Position numbers and translations under genes: made by a program
Part shown: positions 24,600 to 40,357 of the stretch, piece by piece
Position numbering within the stretch: position 1 is the first letter of the stretch
How the letters are laid out: the number at the start of each line of letters is the position of its first letter
The notes under the pieces: model-generated
What the model was told of the DNA's origin: nothing
The model's input: the letters and a program-made list of their open reading frames with translations, nothing else
The model's database searches: none
NCBI GenBank assembly: GCA_022702545.1
Contig: JAHRBC010000005.1
Coordinates: forward strand, 1,116,001-1,180,000
Reading direction: 5' to 3'
Source of the DNA: Phycomyces nitens
Lineage: Eukaryota > Mucoromycota > Mucoromycetes > Mucorales > Phycomycetaceae
Length of the DNA stretch: 64,000 nucleotides

Positions 24600-27141
24600 T
24601 TATACTCTACGCTCAACATAACTCTGGATCATTCCTACAGCTGTCGGTTCATAGTCCTTCAAGACAACCTTTCCGTTCTCAATGAATGTGTTGGCCTGGA
24701 CAAACACCTTGCGCGGCTGCTTATTGCGCAGAACAATGTCGCGCATATTTGTGGCCCAGTCCTCAGGAACACTGGTGGCATCGAGGTAGAACTGGGTACC
24801 TAGCTGTTCGGCAGCCATGGCCTTGTATACCTGGAGCTTATTCAAGAACACGGCAACGGCAGGAGCACCAACGGATCTGATTTTGGAGCGATCCAGGTGA
24901 ATCTCTAATGTGTCTTGTCCATCGATGGTCGTGGGCTTGATTTCGACGAAGCCTTGGCCGGATTTGAGCATTGTGTTCAAGATGGCATAGCGTGCCTGCA
25001 TATGTGCCTGGCCCCACTAGTAATAGTAACGATAATAATAATAGTAAGTAATTGGATTTGGCCCTTTTGTTCCCACGCATCAGAACGGACAGCTTAGTGT
25101 TGGACAAAGACGGGAATCAAGGTTCACAAATGCAGCATTTACTGAATGTAACATTTGAACCATGATTTCCGATTGTCCAAGGTTGCAACAATCAAATCTT
25201 CTTTTACCTTTTTAGCAGTTGGATCATAAAACTCAAGGGCCGTCAAACCGGCTCTGGCCATATTGAGATACATGATATACAGTACATCTTCTGCCTTTTC
25301 GCCCTCGAGGTTAAAGATTTTGAGGATATCCTTGTGAGGTCCCAGAACCATTGCGATACACTCGGCACGGCACTCTTCATAGCTCGATGCAATGCTCTTG
25401 AACACCGAGTTAAAGGTCTGGCCTGGCTTGTACCAGCTCTTGACCGGCTGGTTGGTAAGTGGATCAATGGTGCCTCTATCAAAGTTCAAGTTTCCCTGTG
25501 CGTCTTCTTCCAACAGCTTTCCGGTTCCATGTCCCATCTCGTGGGTACCGACCTGCACCTCAAACGATGTGTTGCGGTAGGCTGTGTATAGATCAAGGTC
25601 TTGTTGGCGAATAAAAGGGTACTTTTCACCTGGGGACTGGGCAGAAATCACATTTCCCAGTGATACGTTTTTTGACCCAAGCACCTGAGTGATGTTTGTG
25701 TAATTGGGAATGTTGATTCCAGCCGGCACTCCTGCGGTGGCAAATGACAGCACTTCAAGCGAAGTGAAGTCTGGCTTGTTGATCGCCTCGCGTTCAAATG
25801 CAGGGGGCCATGGCAAACGCGATACAAAGAGAGGGGCTTGGTCGACAAGGTTATTGAACTTCTTGGTCTGCTCTTCATTGACCATGGCCACAAATCCTTC
25901 CCATTCTGCACGGACGCCCTGGGGATCGCGGTAGGTCTCGATAAAACCGAGATTGGTCTCTACTCTGGGGTTGATGTCCTTGAGCCATTCTCTCTGGGAT
26001 TCCATGTGGGCCTCGATTGATCCCATGTTAAAGGACTCGTAGTAGGCTTCCAACATCTTTTTTTGGTGGTCATTGGCAGCAAATCGAATGGCGCCCTTTA
26101 CCATGTCAGCAGCCTTGGTCATACAGGACTGAAAGTCATTGTAAAAGATCTCGAGTGTAATGCCGTTCTCCAGAGTTGTTGGCTGGGGAATGTCGTCTGG
26201 TGCCTGTGAGGATGCGATATGGAGCTGGTATCCTTCTGCTGTCTTGAACAATCTGATCAATAATTGCCACCATACATATAAAAAAAATCAATGAGTCATA
26301 TGATAATCAATAGAGTAAGATTCGTCAGTCCAGTTAGAATCCCCAAGTGTGGTTTTCTTTTTTGGATAGGCCAGATGAGCCGAGAACATGGTACGGTCTA
26401 CAGCCCAGGTATGGAAGCACACAGCCTTCTCAGCCAAGATCTGCCCACTGTTGGCAGCCATTTATTTCTCATGTGAATTACCTTGTGTTTAGAGGACTAA
26501 TGTCAATCTTCTCGAGATATTCTTGGACAATCCTAATGTCTTCTTTGGTGATGTTCTTGGAGTAGTATCCAGAGATATGGCCATCATCGGGGTATCCAAT
26601 CAGGTTCTTTGCTACTGGCTCAACATTGTAAATCTCGCCTCGTTTCTGGGTGAACAGGACATGGGCTTCATGGGACTCGGTGGCCTCGACAATCTTCTCA
26701 AAGTCATCGGCTGACAGACGAGGGATGAATTTTTCGTCGCCAAAAGACTTGTAATTGCTAAGATTGCCAAGAAACTGGGCAGAGTATTCGAGCAGCTGAT
26801 CAAATGCTTCTTGAGATACACCACTAAAAGACAGATAGATGGATAGATTAATTAATATACATATACAAAAGCGATTGGCTAGAGAGTCAGTACCTCTTTT
26901 TGGCCAAGGCATCAACGTCAATAAGTTCTTCGCGTTCGTTGGTGAACAGCTGGAGAATGAGATCATAGATTCCTGGTGCCTGTGGATTTGTCTGGGCAAT
27001 GACGATGCGGGTGCCATGGAATGAGGCGCGCGACATAAAATGGGCATACGTCTTTTCCTTGTCAGTCAAGGCCTCAAAGAAAGGCCGGGCTTCAAGGCGG
27101 GAAATAGGGGTCTTGAGATCAGCAAGGTAGCGGGTAGACAT
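24600..27141 (-). CDS. DPP3: Dipeptidyl peptidase III (M49 metallopeptidase)
   Basis: Zinc exopeptidase that removes dipeptides from the N-termini of short peptides. Four exons, 27141-26894, 26823-26482, 26252-25208 and 25016-24600, give 683 residues. Family landmarks are clear: NYKSFGDEKFIP, GSIEAHMESQREWLKDINPR, FIETYRDPQG, LPWPPAFEREAINKPDFTSL, GIPAGINIPNY-like GVPAGINIPNY, the second zinc motif EECRAE, and the C-terminal LDRSKIRSVGAPAV block. The first zinc motif, however, reads HEMGH, where the family normally has HEXXGH (HELLGH). That is one residue fewer and looks like a classical HEXXH. An in-frame ATG at 27207 would add a presequence-like 22 residues. The 228-bp second intron contains a chance open stretch that does not match DPP III. 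Confidence 0.95.
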
Positions 27142-27207
27142 GTTTCTGATAAGAGGAGTGCGTATATATCTTAAAGAAGACGAAGAGAAGCGTAAGAGAG
27201 TATTCAT
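27142..27207 (-). CDS. Possible N-terminal extension of DPP III (presequence-like)
   Basis: In frame with and directly upstream of the DPP III ATG. It reads MNTLLRFSSSSLRYIRTPLI then RN: Arg/Ser/Leu-rich with no acidic residues, as in mitochondrial presequences. Use of this ATG would give a 705-residue protein that could be imported, while the ATG at 27141 would give the cytosolic form. Whether transcripts include both starts is unknown. Confidence 0.45.
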
Positions 27208-28498
27208 GGATAAAGATATAAAAGGTGGTCTTTGAGAAATAGTTTGCGTATCCATCGGAAAACAAATTCACCTTCTATTTTGATCAAACTGGTTGTGCTA
27301 CCACCCTAGTCTGACCTTCCAATGTATTACGCCGGCCCCATTATAAAAGATTGCATCTGGCCTTGTATAATTATACACACAACATTTTGCAGCGTACAAT
27401 AAACAACAACAACCAACCCCCTCCCCTCGCCCTCCCAGGGCCATGAAAAAAAAATTGTTCAGGAATATGGAACCCAATTTCACCATATATCTATAGCACA
27501 ACAAGAATATTTGATTTTCTATAATGATATATCAAGTATATCTTGGAATTCTTGGTCGTTGTCGATTAAATTACATATAAAAGAACTGTCAGAATCCAAA
27601 GGGGTTGTTTACCTGATCTATTTTCATAGGTATCAGGGAAATACAAATGTGGTTGTATAGAGTAATGATATTCCATTGTTCAAACTAATACATGTATGAT
27701 TCTGTATGATTTTGTAGCAATGTTCCAGCGAATCAGGATTTATTGAACAATAATAATAATAAAAAACTGTACTTTCAAAATTGGCTTTTTATTCTTAAAG
27801 AAACGACAACTGGTTGTAAACAACAAGGAAATACTCTGTTTTATAATGGAATAAATATACTTTTTGAGGATAGCCAGGTAATTAAATATCGCATACTCGC
27901 ATCACCTACAGATCTATATTACTAGTGTATATTTTATTGTTTGGTGGCACTTTGACGTAAATTGAAAGAGTATCATTTTCAATATAAGACTCGTTGCCAA
28001 AAATGTTTCTAGAGTGTACAAATAAATTATATTTGGTCCCAGCCATAGTTTGTGAGAGATATCAATTCTGTACACAAAAAGTGATCGAGGTCTCAAAGAA
28101 GATTGCTGTGGTACTCTATAAATCAATTCCAGCACAGGTTGCCCAGTAGTGGCAGTCATTCCATGTACCAGGAAAAATGAATCGCAATTGTACAATGTCC
28201 TATTTTAAAAAAAAGAGTTGATGATTGTATTAAAAGATATATATATATATATCTATCTATGTATATTTCAGAGGTACTTGGAATGATATAATTGTTTCCT
28301 CGACTGTAATATTACACTTTGCAAATATATTGTATTAAAACATATGCTGAAAACATCAAAATTTTATGTATGTATGGATGTCTGTATGTTTGTATGTTTG
28401 TATGTTTGTAGCCCGCCTGTCCTTGTTCCTGAACCCAGTGTTGTGGCACTTGTCATTTCTAGACTAAACTTCCTATTCTAGGAATATGTCATTTATCT
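27208..28498. other. Long intergenic region without recognised genes
   Basis: About 1.3 kb, AT-rich, with short TA repeats near 28239-28254 and TATG/TTTG repeats near 28368-28411. No coding frame supported. Confidence 0.6.
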
Positions 28499-32599
<4,101 letters not shown>

Positions 32600-32915
32600 A
32601 ATGAACGTATTTTGCCTTTAAAAAATATAAGGTATAAAGTGATGTTTACACTGGAAAAATATATATAAGAGAAAGAGAAAGAAAGCAAAGCAAAAGGCAG
32701 TGTTGGATGCAGTTATTCAAGCAGGAATCGTCTTCTGGGTTTTAAATTAAAAATGGGAATGCCATACAAAGAGAGTTACGACAGGAATCTGCGTTTGCAG
32801 GACGGCCGGCCAGCCAGATATCTCATATATGTATATAAGCAGTCACACAATGATTGTTTTTGTTATTCAAGCCCTAGCGTTGACAGCCCTTTCTCTTTGT
32901 TTCCTAGACAGCATC
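32600..32915. promoter_or_regulatory. Divergent promoter region, PKC1/uL23m
   Basis: Spacer of 316 bp between divergent starts. No specific element recognised. Confidence 0.35.
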
Positions 32916-33450
32916 ATGAGCACACCATTCCGCCAGGGCCTGAGTAATTATCTATTGAAAGACAAGATACCTGGCTTGTCTTTGATAACTGATACAACAC
33001 TGTGCCTTAGACAAGGTGTACTTGCCCAATATCATCTTCAAGATGGTCAAGACACCCAATTTGCAGTCGAACCAAGTCGCTTTCCGTGTGCCTCCTAGCT
33101 GCAACAAATTCGACATTCATTCCTACCTGACCAACATTTACAATGTCAATGTTCAGGAAGTCCGTACAATGAACTACGGCACTATGCATAAAAAGGGACG
33201 CAATGGCAAGATTCGTGTCTCTGAAACTGCTTACAAAAAGGCAATTGTCACCATTAGCGAGTCTTTTAGCTTCCCCAAGGATCCTGAATGGTGTTCCCTT
33301 GAGAGAGAGCAGAACAAGGTTGGATCCAAGATGGCTGGTCGCAAGACCAAGGGATGGCGCTTCAGAGGCACCGAAGAAGAACGTGCCAAGTTAAAGGAAG
33401 TCAACGAAAAAGTGCAGGCACGCATGGAGGCTGATCAAAAGAAGAAATAA
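32916..33450 (+). CDS. MRP20: Mitochondrial large-subunit ribosomal protein uL23m
   Basis: Homologue of yeast Mrp20 and human MRPL23. Two exons, 32916-32943 and 33011-33450, join as MSTPFRQGL-NKVYLPNIIFK, 155 residues in total. The uL23 core is clear: SNQVAFRVPPSCNKFDIHSY, LTNIYNVNVQEVRTMNYGT, then KKAIVTISESFSFPKDPEWC and a basic C-terminal helix rich in Lys and Glu. The intron is deduced because the first exon alone drifts out of the family pattern after GL, while the join restores the conserved LPNIIFKMVK segment. No clear presequence is seen, as in some uL23m proteins. Confidence 0.85.
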
Positions 33451-33779
33451 AAACAATAAACAAAGAAAAAAGATGGTGGGACATTTCTTTCAAGTTTTTT
33501 TTTGTATGCATGTGTGTTTAGAACCGAGGCTTATATATTTTGGTATGGATTATGGGGTCTTCATTGTAATCTTTGGCTTCATTCGTATTTTATTTTTATT
33601 ATTATTATTATTAAGTTAAGATTGAATAATACTTGAAGTAGAGAGATTGATAATTGAATGGGTGAAATGGTTGTGTGTGTATATATTTTTGCAAGAAAAT
33701 CCTAGACTTCTTTACAAGATGCGTAATATTTTTTAAAAAAAGAAGATTGGAAATGATTGATTAAAGAGGCTATTTTGTT
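33451..33779. other. Convergent 3' spacer
   Basis: AT-rich spacer between the opposing uL23m and BiP stops, with an ATT trinucleotide run near 33594-33612. Nothing coding. Confidence 0.6.
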
Positions 33780-35840
33780 TTAGAGCTCATCGTGATCTCT
33801 CAAGGGCTCATCCTTGTCACCACCATCAGCATAAAGCTTGGAGGTGATGGGGTTCACAATAGACTCGAGCTCCTCGCGCTTCTCATCAAAGTCTTCCTTC
33901 TCAGCCAAGGCGTTCTCATCGAGCCAGTCGAGCTTATCCTTGATGGCATCCTCAATGGCTTCCTTGTCATCAGCAGAGATCTTGGTACCAAGGGCACCAT
34001 CGTCAGAGAGCTGGCTCTTGAGAGTGTAAATGTAGTTCTCGAGCTGGTTCTTGGACTCGGTGCGCTCGCGGACGGCACGGTCCTCATCAGCAAACTCCTC
34101 GGCTTCCTTGACCATGCGCTCAATGTCTTCCTGGGAAAGACGGCCCTTGTCATTGGTGATGGTGATGGACTCGGACTTGCCAGATGCCTTGTCAGAGGCA
34201 GCGACCTTGAGGATACCGTTGGCATCGATCTCAAAGGTGACCTCGATCTGAGGAACACCACGGGGAGCAGGGGCAATGCCATTGAGCTCAAACTTGCCGA
34301 GACGGTTGTTGTCCTTGGTCATGGCACGCTCACCCTCATAGACCTGGATAAGGACAGTGGGCTGGTTATCGGCGGCAGTGGAGAAGATCTGGGACTTCTT
34401 GGTGGGGACAACAGTGTTACGGGGAATAAGCTTGGTCATGACACCACCAGTGGTCTCAATACCAAGAGTCAAGGGGTTGACATCCAACAAAAGAACCTTG
34501 TCCGAACCTTCCTCACCCGACAAAATACCACCCTGGACAGCAGCACCGTAAGCGACAGCCTCATCGGGGTTGATGCCCTTGGAAGGCTTCTTGCCGTTAA
34601 AGTAGTCCTCGAGCAACTTCTGGACCTTGGGGATACGAGTAGAACCACCAACCAAAACAATCTCATCAACCTGGTCCTTGGTGAATCCGGCATCCTTGAG
34701 AACCTGCTCAACAGGCTTGAGGGTCTTGCGGAAAAGATCGTTGTTGAGCTCCTCAAACTTGGCGCGGGTCAAGGTCTCGGAAAAGTCCTTGCCGTTGAAG
34801 AAGGATTCGATTTCAATGCGGACAGACATCTGGGAAGACAAGGCACGCTTGGCAACTTCGGTCTCACGCTTGAGCTTGCCCATAGCCTTGAGATCGGTGG
34901 TGACATCCTCTCCGGGGTTCTTCTTCTTCCAGAGCTTAATAAAGTGATCCATGACACGGCTATCGAAATCTTCACCACCCAAGTGGGTGTCACCAGCAGT
35001 AGCCAAAACCTCAAAGATACCATCGTCAATGGACAACAGAGACACATCGAAGGTTCCACCTCCAAGATCGTAAACAAGCACGTTCTTCTCGCCATCGGTC
35101 TTGTCGAGACCATAGGCAATAGCGGCAGCAGTGGGTTCGTTGATGATACGGAGGATGTTGAGACCGGCAATGGTACCGGCATCCTTGGTGGCCTGACGCT
35201 GAGCATCGTTGAAGTAGGCGGGAACAGTGACGACAGCATGGGTGACAGGCTTTCCGAGGTAGGCTTCAGCAGTCTCCTTCATCTTGGTGAGGATCATACC
35301 AGAGATTTCTTCAGGAGTAAAGACCTTTTCTTCGTTCTTGACGTCGACCTTGATGTTGGGAGCACCGTTCTTGTTGACGATCTTGAAGGGGAAGTGCTTC
35401 ATGTCAGACTGGACATCCTTGTCTTTATAACGACGGCCAATAAGACGCTTGGCATCAAACACGGTACGTTCAGGGTTGGCGGCATACTGGTTCTTGGCGG
35501 CATCACCGATAAGACGTTCGTCATCAGTAAAGGCGACATAGGAGGGAGTGATACGGTGACCTTGGTCATTGGCAATAATATCGACACGTCCGTTCTTCAA
35601 CACACCGACACAGGAGTAGGTGGTACCCAAATCGATACCAATGACTAATCAACCCAAGAGTCAGTACACTTTGTGTTGGCGCGTTCATTGTTGGGGGGAG
35701 GGTTCGCGTTCGCATTCGCATTCGCATTCGCGTTTGTAATTACCTGTTCCATATTGTTTCTTGTCATCTTCGGCTGCAGATACACCCATGAGGGCACAGA
35801 GCAAACCAAAAAAGGCCAGCAAGGCGACCTGTTTCAGCAT
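33780..35840 (-). CDS. KAR2: ER chaperone BiP/Kar2 (HSP70)
   Basis: ER-lumenal HSP70 for protein translocation, folding and the unfolded protein response. Two exons, 35840-35744 and 35644-33780, give 653 residues. Exon 1 is a signal peptide ([20 protein letters not shown] then [12 protein letters not shown]). The ATPase domain starts [20 protein letters not shown] and has [35 protein letters not shown] and [16 protein letters not shown]. The substrate domain and helical lid follow, and the protein ends HDEL, the ER-retrieval signal. Codon use in this gene is strongly biased to C-ending codons, as expected for high expression. The opposite strand of exon 2 is open for over 600 codons, a known side effect of this bias. 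Confidence 0.98.
35703..35732. repeat. Hexanucleotide repeat in the BiP intron
   Basis: About five copies of TTCGCR inside the only BiP intron (35645-35743), close to its 5' splice site on the minus strand. Confidence 0.8.
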
Positions 35841-35943
35841 TGGGATGTGTTTAGAGAAGAATAAAGGGAAGAGATGATGGTAAATTGGCATACAAATTAC
35901 AAGTTTATTTAAGGACATGGCGATGTCCATGTAGCACCTTTTG

Positions 35944-36023
35944 ATTGGCCAATGAGTTCTAACTCCCTCGTTCATCCAAATGCCACGTAGCAAGATCCGA
36001 CGTGCCAATCTCCAGGAACCAAT
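35944..36023. promoter_or_regulatory. CCAAT/ACGTG elements upstream of BiP
   Basis: The 220 bp between BiP and the RabGAP gene holds CCAAT boxes at 35949-35953, 36005-36009 and 36019-36023, an ATTGG at 35944-35948, and two ACGTG-type cores (CCACG at 35983-35987; ACGTG at 36000-36004, directly abutting a CCAAT). ER stress elements in animals combine CCAAT with CCACG, and bZIP UPR factors bind ACGTG cores. The spacing here does not match the animal ERSE exactly; a UPR role is inference. Confidence 0.45.
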
Positions 36024-36060
36024 AAGAAGCAAATATGTGTTTATTTAATATCGTTAATCA

Positions 36061-38824
36061 TTATGCAGCATCTTGAACCGGACTGACAGGTGGTGTGTCT
36101 TGTTGTCCGATGGCCGACCAGAACCGTCCATAGAAACTCGCTCGCTTGGAAAGCGATCCGGATCCAGTACCTGCGTTTGGGCGATTAAGCTGTCCGATTT
36201 GGTCACAACTACGCCGAGGATTCGGATCCACGGGCGATGATGGACCGCTGGTTGACGTCACACTCCTTGCCTTGCCAGGACGCGCTGCCAATGGGGAAGG
36301 CACACTAGGAACGGTCTGTGTTCGATTCCTGCGCAACACACTTGGCTGTGTCAATCCAGCCGCATTCCTGCTTGGTGTTGTCTCCAACTCCACAATTCGA
36401 AGCTTGGCCTCTGCCAACATTTGCTCTAGTTCTCTGCATCGACCTTCGCCAGATGCCCCATTGTTGGGATTAGCAGGAGTTACTTCCAGTCGTTGGTTGC
36501 TCTTGGTCCGCGGCAGAGCTGGCCGTATGATGGGACGAAGTGCAGCCGATGACTGATCCATATAGGGCGACACGGCCATTGACATTGATACCGGCCTACG
36601 TCTGCCACTCTCTGGCTCTGGATGTCTAGTGCCCTTTTGGCGAGCCTGTTCGAGATCATTCAACAATCGAATCTTTTCGCATTGTAGTTCTTGAGCCACC
36701 TTGTTGGCATCCTCAAGACGTTGCTTCAATTGCACATTAGCCTCCTCTACGTCTTCGAGACAATTCAACTTTTGTCGATAGTCCATTAGTTTTTCAATTA
36801 ACTTTGTTTCGGCTTCCTTGCCCGTCTCATTCTCCAACCGCATCTTTTCCACTTGTTCAGTCAAGTCGGCCTTGTCTTGACGCATCAAGTTCAAGGCCTG
36901 TTGAAGTTCAATATTTTCTTGTCGTGCTGCATTCAGATCTCTCTGAAGACCATGCTGGCTTCGTTTAGGAGCCGCAGGTACATGGCGAGGCATCTCTTGC
37001 ACAGTAGTGAGCAGACTGTCGCGTTCAGCTTCAATGTCCATTTTATCCATACGAACTTGCGAAAGTTCCTGCTCGAGCTGGAAATGTTCAGTCTTGAGTT
37101 GAGAGAGAGCCAGCAAGAGATCTTCAGTCTGCTGGTGAAGTTTGGCAATATCTTGATATGGTGTCGATGGTTTGATCTTTTCTTCTTCGTCTCCACCAGA
37201 TGAAGACGAGGAGGTGCGTTTGTTGAGCCAACCCGAAGATTCTCGCTTCTTGGCCTTTGGGGTTGGAGAGGTTGATTGTTTTGACCAGAAATTGAAACGA
37301 ACGGCCAAGACTTGTTCGGTCTGTTTCTTTTCTTCCTCTTGTTCACGAACATACAGATCGGCCAGATGGTCAATTTTTTCACGTGTGATGAGGCCACTGA
37401 GAGCCATGGCATCAGTAATGACCATACTGGGTTCGTCATTGTAGACATTATAGAGTTTTGTGGTAAGGTAGTCCAGAATATCTTCGAATTCTGTCATTTC
37501 CATGAGGGTATCTTCGGAGCGCTTCATCATGGCGATTGCGACACGCATGATGGTTTCTGCGGCTCCTTCTGCGAATACAATGTCGTAGATTCTGAACACT
37601 AGGTCGATTGGGAATGCATAGGCAAACAGGGTGAGGAACCATTGGGAGGCGTACATTGGGGCATTTACGGTATGGAAGGTTAAATGGTCAGATAGTTCTG
37701 GCAGGATCTGAGCCAGCAGACTGGAGAACTGGTATAGGCGTATTTGGAGACCCTCCATATTGAGTGTGAACATGGACCTCATTTCATATGTCTCCATGAG
37801 CCTGTTCACGGCGAGGGGGAGGAGGAGGAGGAGGAGGAGGAGGGGTTAGCTTTGAAGCGATTGTTATCGCAAGAGACACTTGCCTGACAAACACGCAAAA
37901 GGACTGTTGCTCTTGCATCTAAAGATGTCGACAATAAGATCAGAACCAATTGACCAAGACTCTCGAGACTTACGTTCATCAAGAGAGGTCCAACAAGAAA
38001 GGCTAGTCCTTGACAATAGCCGACCATGGAGTCATACAGACTATAGGCCTTTAAAATTCTTTCGAGAGCCTGCTGGCCATCTCCTCCCTCTTGTTTGAAC
38101 ATTTCAATATGAGGAAAAGTACGGGCAAGATCTCTCTGGATAATGCGCTCGTATGGAGAGTTCTCTGCAAGAAGCTGACCATACATTGTCTCGAGGTTCA
38201 GGGACGCCGACTGGCTCATAGCCTGCCAGATCACGCCCCGCACTTTGTCGGGGATCCCCGCCCTGAGTTTGGCTGATACCAAGTGAGGAAGCTCTAGCGC
38301 TGTCCGTCCAAAATCCTCTGTCATGGCAGACCAGAACTCCCAGTCAATGTCATCCTTGACACTATCGACAGCTGTGGTGGTGGCCAGTTTCTGGAGAGTA
38401 GACAAATGAGCCTTGAGTTCGTTGGATTGGATGCAGACCGACTTGGGGTCTTCATCCAGCATTGCGTTCTGGCGTTCAACCTGGGCCAGAATAAACTCGA
38501 CTGAATCCTATATTGACATTAGTAAGTGCCAATTGCACTTGTCATCTGTTGACCGACCTGGAATGGGAGGTTGGCATTTTCTTCTTCTAATCTTGGCAGG
38601 AGTTTGATATCTGAGGTGGGTTTGTGGGTCGCACCTGTGGGATTGCGTCGTCTGCTGGTAGTCATGCTAGGTGTGCGGGTTGGAGTAGGTGCCATACTAG
38701 GACGACGACGGGCCTGGTAGGATGTGCTTTTTGAGGGCGCGATGACAAGTGGTGGGAGACGTTTCTTTTGCTGATTTGCCTCGAGGAGCTTTGAAGGCGG
38801 AGGGACACTTTGCGGTGTCGCCAT
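36061..38824 (-). CDS. TBC-domain RabGAP with coiled-coil C-terminus (EVI5/Gyp5-like)
   Basis: Rab GTPase-activating protein. Four exons, 38824-38558, 38507-37974, 37918-37884 and 37801-36061, give 858 residues. After a basic Pro/Ser/Arg N-terminus the TBC domain begins around LRAGIPDKVRGVIWQAMSQS. It contains the catalytic Arg finger motif (IQRDLARTFP) and the Gln finger (YCQGLAFLVG). The TBC domain runs through FPIDLVFRIYDIVFAEGAAE. After it come long coiled coils (HQQTEDLLLALSQLKTEHFQ; LQQALNLMRQDKADLTEQVE) and a Pro/Ser-rich tail. Domain order matches EVI5 and yeast Gyp5, which act in Golgi and endosome Rab regulation. The third intron appears to have a GC donor (CAG|GCAAGT), and contains a (GGA)n tract near its 3' end. 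Confidence 0.9.
37811..37848. repeat. (GGA)n trinucleotide repeat in RabGAP intron
   Basis: About ten GGA/GGG triplets just upstream of the acceptor of the third intron; on the transcribed strand this is a CCT-rich polypyrimidine tract. Confidence 0.85.
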
Positions 38825-39328
38825 GGTAATAGTGTGCTTTATTTAAAGAGCCACAGGGAAAGTAAGGAAGTAGGATTTAAAAATACAATTTTTATTTTTT
38901 TTCTTCTCTTTATTTTTTCCCTTTATTTTTTGGGTTTTTTTTTGATTTTGTGAGAAAGTGTGCATATGCTTTCCAACGAACAAGTATTGGATCTCCGACA
39001 AGGAGTGTGTGAGAGTGTAGGAGTGTGTGCGCAAAAAATGTACTTGGTTTTTTAGGGTGAATGCATATATATATAAAATTGGTTTCTGAAAGGGTTCTAA
39101 TTGCTGTGCCTATTGTGCTACATTTATATATAAAAGAGCTTTAATAAAGAGAGGGACCGATCCTAATAGTATTCGTGGGATAATACATTACGATCATTAA
39201 TATTATTTTGGATCTAACCTCATCATACCAAATCCACTTGGTAAAAACCAATCTTTGAATGGTGTCTTTATCTGCTTGTTTATTTTTTCTATGCAAAGAT
39301 ATATCTTCTTATTTTTGTTGGTGGAGGT
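38825..39328. other. AT-rich intergenic spacer
   Basis: About 500 bp with T-runs (38880-38950) and TA repeats; no coding signal. Confidence 0.6.
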
Positions 39329-40357
39329 TTAGGTGTGCAGCCAATAGAGAGTGATAAAGATAATGCAGCAAGATATCACACCCGCCATAATAAGCGTGTC
39401 TCTCTTTCGTCTAGTATTGATACGGCTAATGATATTGTTGATTCCGGGAAGACGTCCTTTATTTAATGTATGGTGGTCAGGAATCAGTTGAAGAGCTTGA
39501 TCCCCAATCTTCTTACCTATAATGCCTCCAACACGAGAGTTGACCTGGTGTATCGTGCGTCCTTGGCGCGATATGTCTTGGCGGGTTGCATATGCTTGTC
39601 TATTAAAAGCCTCATAATCAATACGTCTTCTTTAGGGCCAATCTACAATTTACTCGATAATCGAATCCGTCATCCGGTGCGAACTCTCAACTCGGTTGCG
39701 TTCAGTAAGATAATAATCTGCATTGTCGGTATTGCCTGCATTGGAAGACCTGCCAAATAGACAGACATCAGAACGTCTGCTTGATATCCCACAGAAACCC
39801 TTACCTAATCTCATCTCGAACCTGATTCATCAGATCAGCCTTGTCTCTTGCTGCCTTGAGTTGGGACTATAGAGCCACGTTAGCCAGGGGTCTTTGCCTA
39901 TAATAAATCGAATCCCACTTTGACTTTTCGAAACTCCTTTGTAGTATCATACAGAATATCTCTGTGGCGATCAAGTAGGTGGACCATTGATGGTGTTGTG
40001 GGTGTCGCACTAGGTCTGTCCAGGAATTCAGTCATGGCCGAGATTACACTTTGAAGCTATGGGATTTGTAAGTCAATCTTATAGGCACAAATGCAGGTTT
40101 ACTTTGGTCAGCAAGGCTTCGATTTCCAATTCCTGGCTCATCTTGCTATTGTCTGCTGGATATGAGCCTTGGGTGCTGCAATTAGCACCTGCTTTGGCCA
40201 GAGATGCCAGCTTGAGCTCAATCTCATTCTCCAGTTGGCGTGCCTCTTTTCGTAGCTGGTCCCAGTTGATTGGCTGGGGTGACACTATGTCTAATCCATT
40301 CTCATTTGACAGCAAAGGGTCCAGAGAGGGTGATGAGTATGGTTTGGGTCGATTCAT
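39329..40357 (-). CDS. GOS1: Golgi SNARE Gos1/GOSR1 (Qb)
   Basis: Qb-SNARE for intra-Golgi and ER-Golgi transport. Six exons in phase: 40357-40103, 40056-39919, 39866-39805, 39749-39654, 39599-39517 and 39456-39329, giving 253 residues. The N-terminus (NWDQLRKEARQLENEIELKL) is the typical Gos28 start. Later come HRDILYDTTKEFRKVKSQLK, LTERNRVESSHRMTDSIIEQ and the SNARE motif (AYATRQDISRQGRTIHQVNS, with the central Gln layer). The end has INNIISRINTRRKRDTLI followed by a C-terminal membrane anchor (MAGVISCCIIFITLYWLHT). The second donor is GTGGGA, chosen because it restores the conserved KVK segment. Confidence 0.9.

Noticed and set aside
26270..26481. Open stretch in the second DPP III intron (AEKAVCFHTWAVDRT)
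   Set aside because: DPP III alignment memory shows SPLNTR followed directly by LFK, and the flanking splice sites join them in phase. The stretch has no match to M49 peptidases.
33792..35648. 618-codon open frame on the plus strand opposite BiP
   Set aside because: A mirror effect of codon bias in HSP70 genes. The translation is a Leu/Val/Gly-rich shadow with no domain pattern, and the minus-strand gene is certain.
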